DNA of 39,461 nt from Brassicibacter mesophilus (GTDB lineage Bacteria; Bacillota; Clostridia; Tissierellales; Proteiniboraceae), in the NCBI RefSeq assembly GCF_050433385.1, contig NZ_JBNPXI010000032.1, positions 1 through 39,461 on the forward strand, read 5' to 3'. The notes beneath the pieces are model-generated. The model was not told the DNA's origin. It worked only from the letters and a program-made list of their open reading frames with translations, and ran no database searches. Shown here piece by piece: positions 33,957 through 39,461 of this stretch (its first letter is position 1; each line of letters begins with the position of its first letter). A program made the translations under genes and the position numbers.

Positions 33957-35237
33957 ATGTTAGACATTAGGTTATTGCGTGAAAACACTGAGGTTGTAAA
34001 AGAAAATATCAGAAAAAAATTTCAGAATGAAAAAATCACACTTGTAGATGAAGTTATTGCTTTAGATATTCAAAATCGGGAAGCAAAAACAAGACGTGAC
34101 TATCTCAGAAGCAGAAGAAATTCGATTAGTAAAAAAATTGGCGTATTAATATCAGAAGGAAAAAAGGATGAAGTTGAATTAGCGAAGGCAGATATAACTT
34201 CTATGGCAGATGAACTCGCAGAATTGGAGCGGAAAATTGATGACCTTGATGTTCAGATTCGCAAAAGGATGCTGGTTATCCCCAATATTATAGACCCTAC
34301 TGTACCAATTGGTAAGGATGATAGCGAGAATGTTGAAATTGAACGATTTGGAGAGCCTGTTGTACCAGACTTTGAGATACCATATCATGTTGATATTATG
34401 GAAAAGTTAAAGGGTATTGATATTGATAGTGCAAGAAAAACAAGTGGAAATGGTTTTTATTATCTTTGTGGTGATATAGCACGTTTGCATTCTGCAATTC
34501 TTTCTTATGCACGGGACTTCATGATTGATAGAGGATTTACCTATTATATACCCCCATTTATGATTAGAGGCAATGTTGTAAACGGTGTTATGAGCTTCTC
34601 AGAAATGGAAAATATGATGTATAAGATTGAAGGGGAAGATTTATATCTCATAGGCACAAGTGAACATTCTATGATTGGTAAATTTATTGATACAATTATT
34701 GATGAAGAAAAACTCCCTCAAACATTAACCAGTTATTCGCCGTGTTTTCGTAAAGAAATTGGTGCTCATGGCATTGAAGAGCGTGGTGTGTACCGAATTC
34801 ATCAATTTGAAAAACAGGAAATGATTGTGGTATGTAGACCGGAAGATAGTGCAGGTTGGTTCGAAAAACTATACCAATATACGGTTGAGTTTTTCCGCAC
34901 TTTAGATATACCGGTACGTACTTTGGAGTGTTGTTCGGGTGATTTGGCAGATTTAAAAGTAAAAAGTATAGATATAGAAGCATGGTCACCGAGACAGAAA
35001 AAATATTTTGAAGTTGGTAGTTGTTCTAACTTAGGAGATGCACAGGCAAGACGTCTTTCTATCCGGATAAAAAGTAAAAATAAAGAAAACTATATTCCGC
35101 ATACTCTCAACAATACAGTTGTAGCACCTCCAAGAATGTTGATATCATTTTTAGAAAATAATTTAAAAGAAGATGGTACCATATCAATACCGAAACCATT
35201 GCAAATGTATATGGGTGGTAAAGAGTTAATCAAATAG
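33957..35237 (+). CDS. serS: Seryl-tRNA synthetase
   Basis: 426 residues; ATG 33957 follows GAGGAGG and is preferred over the ATG at 33927. The N-terminal tRNA-binding coiled coil (residues ~30-110) is followed by the class II core. Motif 2 reads CFRKEIGAHGIEERGVYRIH, and motif 3 is near APPRMLISFLENN. The Cys-rich signature LECCSGDLADLKVKSIDIEA and EVGSCSNLGDAQARR differs from the usual housekeeping bacterial SerRS (which has GxxGRDTRGL in motif 2). This suggests a second-type SerRS, sometimes acquired as a resistant copy. It is controlled by its own T-box. Confidence 0.92.
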   Translation: MLDIRLLRENTEVVKENIRKKFQNEKITLVDEVIALDIQNREAKTRRDYLRSRRNSISKKIGVLISEGKKDEVELAKADITSMADELAELERKIDDLDVQIRKRMLVIPNIIDPTVPIGKDDSENVEIERFGEPVVPDFEIPYHVDIMEKLKGIDIDSARKTSGNGFYYLCGDIARLHSAILSYARDFMIDRGFTYYIPPFMIRGNVVNGVMSFSEMENMMYKIEGEDLYLIGTSEHSMIGKFIDTIIDEEKLPQTLTSYSPCFRKEIGAHGIEERGVYRIHQFEKQEMIVVCRPEDSAGWFEKLYQYTVEFFRTLDIPVRTLECCSGDLADLKVKSIDIEAWSPRQKKYFEVGSCSNLGDAQARRLSIRIKSKNKENYIPHTLNNTVVAPPRMLISFLENNLKEDGTISIPKPLQMYMGGKELIK

Positions 35238-35249
35238 TTGTTGTTTATT

Positions 35250-35274
35250 ACCGTCACTTTTGTGGCGGTTTTTT
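35250..35274 (+). terminator. Terminator after serS
   Basis: ACCGTCAC and GTGGCGGT arms, TTTT loop, then a T run. Confidence 0.85.
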
Positions 35275-35498
35275 ATTGAGAGTAGTGATTTTTTGTTGCA
35301 AGCATTAATTGGTATTCTTATAGGTATTGGTGTTAGTATAATACTGTAGACACAAAAATGCGAATACTATAAAATGAAGTTAAAGAAGGAAGTGTCTTGA
35401 TATCAAAGGTAATAAAATATACAGAAGAATTTAATAGTATTATATAAATACTCATGATTTAATCAACATAGTTTAGCAGGAATACAAGGAGGTTTTGT

Positions 35499-35798
35499 AT
35501 GAGTGAATTTTTAAAATTAGAAGATTTTATTGAGCTTTCAGATATAGGTTATGAAGAAGCTATAGTTCATTTTTTACAGGATAATGGAATAACGATTGAT
35601 GATTTTGAATATGTAGGAAAATGTGATTCGGAGTGTCCGCAATGTGAAACTGAAAGCTTTAGTGTCTGGCGTAGAGATATAGGATTCATTGAAGATGGAA
35701 AAATTTTTACTTTCGATTTGAATGCAGCTGATGGTATATTGGACTTCGCTATATACTGGTGTAATAAATGCGGTAAGTGGACTACTTATATTGAGTAA
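35499..35798 (+). CDS. Small Cys-rich protein, unknown
   Basis: 99 residues from ATG 35499 with ACAAGGAGG upstream. An acidic helical N-terminus (FLKLEDFIELSDIGYEEAIV) is followed by CDSECPQCET and later WCNKCGKW, which make a plausible four-Cys zinc site. I do not recognise the family. It sits between serS and repeat copy D. Confidence 0.65.
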   Translation: MSEFLKLEDFIELSDIGYEEAIVHFLQDNGITIDDFEYVGKCDSECPQCETESFSVWRRDIGFIEDGKIFTFDLNAADGILDFAIYWCNKCGKWTTYIE

Positions 35799-36175
35799 TG
35801 CATTAATAGTATACCTCGCCCTAGAGCTAGGCAGAGCTTAGTTTGCATAATGTGGACAGTAAGAACCTAAAAAATTTGCATTGAATAGTGGTTTTTTCAG
35901 AAATATACTCTGACGCCAAGGGCGGACTAGGCTTAACAGGTATCTTTTTTGTATCCTCAAGGCATGTTGAAACGGTGATTCTGATGACACGTTATGTTCA
36001 AAAGGATAAAAAAAGCATATAAACCGTTATATACAGTAGTTTTAGAAAAAATGAGTAAAAATCAGAGCAAAAAGAATTGTAGGAATGATAAATATTCGAT
36101 AATAATTAACTGATTATACGGGATTGGAAAGATTCCTTATTCATTTAAGGAAAGTAGAAAATAAGAGGTGAGAAT
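35799..36175. other. Intergenic region holding repeat copy D
   Basis: Besides the repeat at 35911-35973, GATTCCTTA and TTAAGGAA near 36130 form a small hairpin just before the nucleotidyltransferase ribosome site. No promoter of consensus quality was recognised. Confidence 0.45.
35911..35973 (+). repeat. Dispersed ~62-bp repeat, copy D
   Basis: TGACGCCAAGGGCGGACTAG, then GGTATCTTTTTTGTATCCTC and AAGGCATGTTGAAAC. It lies upstream of the nucleotidyltransferase gene in the same orientation as copy E behind it. Confidence 0.85.
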
Positions 36176-36844
36176 ATGACTTTCTTTATAGATGCTTGGA
36201 TAAATGAACTTGTTTCAAAAGTAAAAAAAGAATATGGAGATAATGTTGTTTTTATAGGTTTGCAGGGAAGCTATAAACGCAAAGAAGCGAATGATAGCAG
36301 TGATATAGATATTGTAGTTATCCTGAAAGAACTGACTATGCAGAATTTGAAAAAATATCGTGAGATAATATCCACAATGCCTTACAAGGAGAAAGCCTGC
36401 GGATTTATTTCCGGACAAAGTGAAATTTTAAGTTGGGAAAAATCTGATTTGTTTCAATTCTATCATGACACGCAGCCAATTTACCGCAGCATAGACTATT
36501 TGCTACCGCTGATCGACAAAGCTGATGTTAAACGTGCCGTAAAAATAGGTGCGTGTAATCTGTATCATGCGAGCTGTCATAATTTCATCTATGAGAACAG
36601 CTCTGAAATATTATCGGCACTTTATAAGTCAGCATTTTTTATTTTGCAAGCCAAGTATTTTGATGAAACAAACCAATATATAAGTAGTAAAGTAGATTTG
36701 AGAAAACATTTAGATGGGATAGATAAAGAGATACTGAACATTTGCATAGATAGAAAAAAGCTAACTGCAATGGATGAGACTGACTTAGTCTTATATTATG
36801 ATAAAATCATCTCTTGGAGCAGTAATCTTTTACAATCCTTTTGA
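36176..36844 (+). CDS. Nucleotidyltransferase-domain protein, possible drug-modifying enzyme
   Basis: 222 residues; ATG 36176 has AAGAGGTGAG upstream. The N-terminal Pol-beta-like nucleotidyltransferase motif GLQGSYKRKEANDSSDIDIV (residues ~28-47) carries the Gly-Ser and paired Asp metal ligands. The C-terminal half is helical, like the substrate domains of aminoglycoside and lincosamide nucleotidylyltransferases. No close named family is recognised; it could also be a MNT-type AMPylating antitoxin, but no HEPN partner gene is adjacent. It is enclosed by direct repeats D and E. Confidence 0.8.
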   Translation: MTFFIDAWINELVSKVKKEYGDNVVFIGLQGSYKRKEANDSSDIDIVVILKELTMQNLKKYREIISTMPYKEKACGFISGQSEILSWEKSDLFQFYHDTQPIYRSIDYLLPLIDKADVKRAVKIGACNLYHASCHNFIYENSSEILSALYKSAFFILQAKYFDETNQYISSKVDLRKHLDGIDKEILNICIDRKKLTAMDETDLVLYYDKIISWSSNLLQSF

Positions 36845-36892
36845 TGAAGTTGCCTTTACAAAAGACAGTAAATAATTGCAGGAAATTTAAGC

Positions 36893-36955
36893 TTCCGCCA
36901 AGGGTCTATTAGGTCTATGCAGCATCTTTTCTGTATCCTCAAGGCATGTGGAGAT
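36893..36955 (+). repeat. Dispersed ~62-bp repeat, copy E
   Basis: TTCCGCCAAGGGTCTATTAG, then ATCTTTTCTGTATCCTCAAG and GCATGTGGAGAT. It begins 49 nt after the nucleotidyltransferase stop codon. Confidence 0.85.
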
Positions 36956-37033
36956 GGCAGTAAGAATAGAGAGGAAATAGAATGATGTTAAGCTAAAGAT
37001 AGAGCCTTGATAGAAAAATATAGTACTTTTATG

Positions 37034-37068
37034 TTCCCTTAGACTAAAAAGTTTGAGGGAATTTTTTA
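37034..37068 (+). terminator. Rho-independent terminator
   Basis: TTCCCTTAGACT and AGTTTGAGGGAA arms, 4-nt loop, then TTTTT. It lies downstream of the nucleotidyltransferase and repeat copy E. Confidence 0.8.
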
Positions 37069-37577
37069 GAGAGTTTGTATCTATGTATAGAAATGACAAA
37101 TACACGAAAAGGAAATTGGGTTTCGAGGATTTGCTTAGGAAGAATAGTGGGTCATCACCACACTACATCTCAAAAGATGAAATACTAATAATACATTCTA
37201 CTTATATGTTATCAAATAATATATAATATTTTTAAAAGATTAATGGGTAAATTAGTAAATGAAAGTAAGAGGTTTTGAATGACCTAGTGTTTCTAATGAA
37301 AGGAAGATCGTCTATGTTTTAAATAATGATAGTGGAAGATGATCGTCCCTTTTTGCATATATATTGAACTGGACAGCAGTTTTGGGACCTTTAATAGTGT
37401 CACTGTAGATATACCTCAGAGCGCGGGTAAGTTTTTAATAAGAAAATATATCTAGCTAAAAAAATACTCTGGTCTTTGACGGAGAAAATTCGCCTTCAAT
37501 ATTGACTTCTTGTACACTATCGAGATAAAAAATAATAAATCAGTATTGTTGTATCCTCTTGTAGTCTGGTTAATAAT

Positions 37578-37599
37578 ATATTGCTATTTGTAGCAATAT
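37578..37599. promoter_or_regulatory. 9-bp palindrome upstream of the regulator gene
   Basis: ATATTGCTA and TAGCAATAT are separated by TTTG, about 55 nt before the start codon. It may be an operator for the regulator itself; a TATACT hexamer follows near 37614. Confidence 0.5.
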
Positions 37600-37653
37600 G
37601 CGAGAGCTTGCAGTATACTAATAAAAAATCTGCAGCGAAAGGTGGTGGTAAGA

Positions 37654-38643
37654 GTGGAATATTTGACAATAAAGGAAGTAAGTGAAAAATGGGGACTCGG
37701 CAGTAGAATAGTGACATTACATTGCTCCGAGGGACGTATAAATGGTGCAACAAAAAAAGGAAATCTGTGGCTTATCCCAAAAGATGCTCCGAAACCGGAT
37801 GACAGACGGCGGAGAAAATCCCATATTTCAGGAGAAGTGACTGATGAAGTATTTGAGAAAGATAATTTTAAATTAAAGGATCACACACAAAGCAGCTTCG
37901 TTTCGTCGTTTAAATCACTGAATGTAAATGAAGCTCTGCTTTTAAGAATTATAGAATTTTTTCCCTATCCAATTCATGTCTACTCTCCGGATGGAATGAT
38001 GGTATTAACGAATGAAGCGTGTCTAAGGGTGATGCATATACCATCTAAAGATCATATCGTCGGAAAATTCAATGTCTTGAAAGACCCTGTCATTGATAAG
38101 TGGGGAGAAGAAGTCAGAGCACAAATCGAAAGGTCATTTCAAGGAGAAGTCGTACATTTTCAAAATTTGAATATGCCAATTCGAGGGATTATTGATCGCT
38201 TTGAGACTGGCGAATTATGTTTTGACAGTTGCTATCAGAACATCATTTGTTACCCAATTTATGACGATCAGAACCGGCTGGTCTATGTGGTGCATGTCTT
38301 TGTTACATCTAGGCTGTATGATGGCAAAGAGGAAATGGTGAAGGCAAAGGAATACATTGAAAACCATTGGCTAGAGGAATTCGACATAGATGAATTGGTA
38401 AGCGTTGTGAACTTGAGTAGATATCACTTCACCAGGCTATTTAAAAAGCATACAGGCATGACACCATACGGTTATTACCAAGATGTCAAGATTCGTAAAA
38501 TCAAGGAAAAACTATGTGATAAAAATCTGTCTGTGACGCAGGCTTTCGAAAGCTGCGGAGTGGATTATAACGGAAATTACTCAAAGATATTCAAAGTAAA
38601 GGTAGGCATGACACCTTCTCAATATCGAGCTTTCATAACTTAA
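37654..38643 (+). CDS. HTH-PAS-AraC multi-domain regulator
   Basis: 329 residues from GTG 37654, with AAAGGTGG 8 nt upstream. An N-terminal excisionase/MerR-like helix-turn-helix (LTIKEVSEKWGLGSRIVTLH) is followed by a PAS-like sensor (residues ~100-215; FPYPIHVYSPDGMMVLTNEA). The C-terminal AraC pair of helix-turn-helix motifs has ELVSVVNLSRYHFTRLFKKH and ESCGVDYNGNYSKIFKVKVG. Two different DNA-binding heads around a sensor is an unusual architecture. The PAS ligand is unknown. Confidence 0.82.
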   Translation: MEYLTIKEVSEKWGLGSRIVTLHCSEGRINGATKKGNLWLIPKDAPKPDDRRRRKSHISGEVTDEVFEKDNFKLKDHTQSSFVSSFKSLNVNEALLLRIIEFFPYPIHVYSPDGMMVLTNEACLRVMHIPSKDHIVGKFNVLKDPVIDKWGEEVRAQIERSFQGEVVHFQNLNMPIRGIIDRFETGELCFDSCYQNIICYPIYDDQNRLVYVVHVFVTSRLYDGKEEMVKAKEYIENHWLEEFDIDELVSVVNLSRYHFTRLFKKHTGMTPYGYYQDVKIRKIKEKLCDKNLSVTQAFESCGVDYNGNYSKIFKVKVGMTPSQYRAFIT

Positions 38644-38658
38644 ACTAAAAACCGCAGG

Positions 38659-38694
38659 AAAAAGGGCTTCCAACACTATTTGGATGCTCTTTTT
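38659..38694 (+). terminator. Terminator after the AraC-type gene
   Basis: AAGGGCTTCCA and TGGATGCTCTT arms with mismatches, then TTTTT. Confidence 0.6.
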
Positions 38695-38807
38695 GTTTGC
38701 AATACAGCCATAGATTATGAAAATTCCGCACTAGATTACTATCTCAATCCTCATAACACCTATATAATTAAGTTGCAGCAAGCACATGGGGAGGTTGAAT
38801 ACGTGCA

Positions 38808-39302
38808 ATGAAAGAAAAAAAGATAAAAGGGCAGTCAATTGAGGAGCTTGTCAAGCTGCTAACTATCCTGCGAAAAGAAAAGAATGTACAGGATATGGTT
38901 GTACGCCGATTTCAGAAGTTGATCTTAGAGGATGGATTATACTCGCAAACAATTAGAGAATTCATATACCCAATGGTTGTATTTCGGAAGGACGGGATTA
39001 TACTGTTTGTCAACAATGCGTTAACAGAAGAAACAGGATTGTATATCGATGAATTTTCTGCAAAAAATCATAATATTTTAGATCGCATTACTGACTCAAA
39101 CTTCCAAATTCTAGACGCTGTAGAAGATGTGTTTTCTGGGAAAACCAGCTTTCTGACGAATTTATTTGACCCACTGGCGATGTTTATCAGGGAAAGCTCA
39201 AGTAAACAGGCAGATTGTTCAAAGTATAAAAGTGCGTTTTTCTTTCCCATCGTAGAGGATAGAGGCCAAATTACCAATGGTGCTGTGATATTCATTAAAT
39301 AG
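38808..39302 (+). CDS. PAS-domain protein without output domain
   Basis: 164 residues; ATG 38808 with GGGGAGG about 15 nt upstream, so a weakly spaced ribosome site. A helical N-terminus is followed by a PAS-like core (REFIYPMVVFRKDGIILFVN, then FSAKNHNILDRI and FFFPIVEDRGQITNGAVIFI). It resembles the PAS part of the preceding regulator but has no DNA-binding or kinase domain. It may be a partner or truncated paralogue. Confidence 0.65.
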   Translation: MKEKKIKGQSIEELVKLLTILRKEKNVQDMVVRRFQKLILEDGLYSQTIREFIYPMVVFRKDGIILFVNNALTEETGLYIDEFSAKNHNILDRITDSNFQILDAVEDVFSGKTSFLTNLFDPLAMFIRESSSKQADCSKYKSAFFFPIVEDRGQITNGAVIFIK

Positions 39303-39428
39303 GAGCATTCCTGTAATAAATAAAAATGAACTTTGAAAAAAGAAATACCACCTGTTAAAATACGATGTGTCAGATAATCTCACGTGAAAAACTGACCCTT
39401 AAATTTAAATAACAGGAGGTATTCTAGT
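39303..39428 (+). other. Left non-coding end of an IS110-family element
   Basis: The 126 nt before the transposase start have no coding frame. They contain the inverted pair AATACCACCTGTTA (39344-39357) and TAACAGGAGGTATT (39410-39423), 13 of 14 matching, plus CAG/CTG-type internal pairing (GTGTCAG with CTGACC). In IS110-type elements this 5' end encodes a structured guide (bridge) RNA, so one is possible here. Confidence 0.5.
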
Positions 39429-39461
39429 ATGAATTATACACAAAACAGAAAGATTTCGCAA
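39429..39461 (+). CDS. IS110-family transposase, N-terminus (runs off the window)
   Basis: Only 11 codons are visible (MNYTQNRKISQ), which match the usual start of IS110-family transposases of clostridia. AGGAGGT precedes the ATG by 8 nt and lies inside the right arm of an inverted repeat. The identification rests on this short N-terminus and the AT-rich non-coding left end, so it is moderate. Confidence 0.6.
   Translation, partial: MNYTQNRKISQ

Larger units (their letters stand above)
36845..37653. other. Gene-free region before the HTH-PAS-AraC gene
   Basis: Holds repeat copy E, a terminator at 37034-37068, a second terminator-like hairpin at about 37302-37355 (GGAAGATCGTC and GATGATCGTCC arms, then TTTTT) and the palindrome at 37578-37599. 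Confidence 0.55.

Noticed and set aside
35290..35350. Small hydrophobic peptide (LLQALIGILIGIGVSIIL) as a type I toxin
   Set aside because: Only 18 codons, TTG start without a ribosome site and no antisense RNA promoter seen; probably a fragment.
36176..36844. HEPN/MNT toxin-antitoxin pair
   Set aside because: There is an MNT-like nucleotidyltransferase, but no HEPN gene is adjacent and the protein is longer than typical MNT antitoxins.
35911..36955. Integron attC sites around the nucleotidyltransferase
   Set aside because: No RYYYAAC/GTTRRRY core pairs and no integron integrase are seen; the repeats are a different element.
820..36955. CRISPR array made from the ~62-bp repeats
   Set aside because: The copies are kilobases apart, longer than CRISPR repeats and not regularly spaced; no cas genes are present.

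Overview
The window looks like an accessory region of a low-GC Gram-positive anaerobe of the Clostridia. It is strongly AT-rich, has AGGAGG-type ribosome sites and T-box leaders, and its genes are of clostridial type (CD3324-like protein, YxeA/BceRS-type ABC module, IS3, ISL3 and IS110 remnants, group II intron debris). No rRNA, tRNA or CRISPR array was seen. Many genes are broken by single nonsense changes or frameshifts (all three stop codons are used), so the region reads as a decaying, repeatedly rearranged genomic island rather than a recoded genome.

Layout. 1-2805: decayed DJ-1/PfpI gene, an unrecognised gene with two lesions, and an IS3 remnant. 2830-5138: MerR/GyrI-like regulator with a 19-bp-spaced promoter, a broken DUF6273-type gene and a pyridoxamine-phosphate-oxidase-like protein. 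5332-6403: VanZ-like fragment and spacer. 6404-9946: antibiotic-resistance block with an Lsa-type ABC-F gene and a Cfr-type rRNA methyltransferase gene. Each has its own upstream leader peptide, and the two leaders are homologous; the Cfr gene has a stop just before its essential C-terminal cysteine. 10061-12420: debris (SEC-C fragment, group II intron maturase fragment, DDE transposase pseudogene). 12430-14291: a 38-residue peptide ending in W-C-C-A-C, a strong terminator and a radical SAM/SPASM protein, which is a candidate RiPP locus. 14545-16254: ISL3 scrap, a T-box leader joined to a start-less methyltransferase, and an unknown fragment. 16328-21365: two-component system (minus strand) divergent from an ABC ATPase, two permeases and a YxeA-like protein, as in lantibiotic or bacitracin sensing and immunity loci. 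21366-22001: PLD-like and ParB-like fragments. 22103-25686: tandem-MerR regulator, stand-alone UvrA-like protein with a late TGA, and an ABC ATPase cut at its Walker A motif. 25699-26151: serine recombinase and TcpC-like fragments. 26165-28456: leader peptide/hairpin, CD3324-like protein and a Vga-type ABC-F. 28452-32780: TetR regulator, zinc alcohol dehydrogenase, AraC regulator and a C45-type acyltransferase/hydrolase. 33690-35274: T-box and a second-type seryl-tRNA synthetase. 35499-36955: small Cys-rich protein and a nucleotidyltransferase enclosed by direct repeats. 37578-39302: HTH-PAS-AraC regulator and a PAS-only protein. 39303-39461: left end of an IS110-family element.

Taken together the window is rich in self-protection genes: two ABC-F proteins, a Cfr homologue, a UvrA-like protein, a nucleotidyltransferase, an extra SerRS and an ABC efflux/immunity system. 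They sit among mobile-element debris and a five-copy ~62-bp dispersed repeat that brackets several of the resistance genes. The most promising points are this repeat family, the paired homologous leader peptides, the loss of the Cfr cysteine, and the candidate RiPP.
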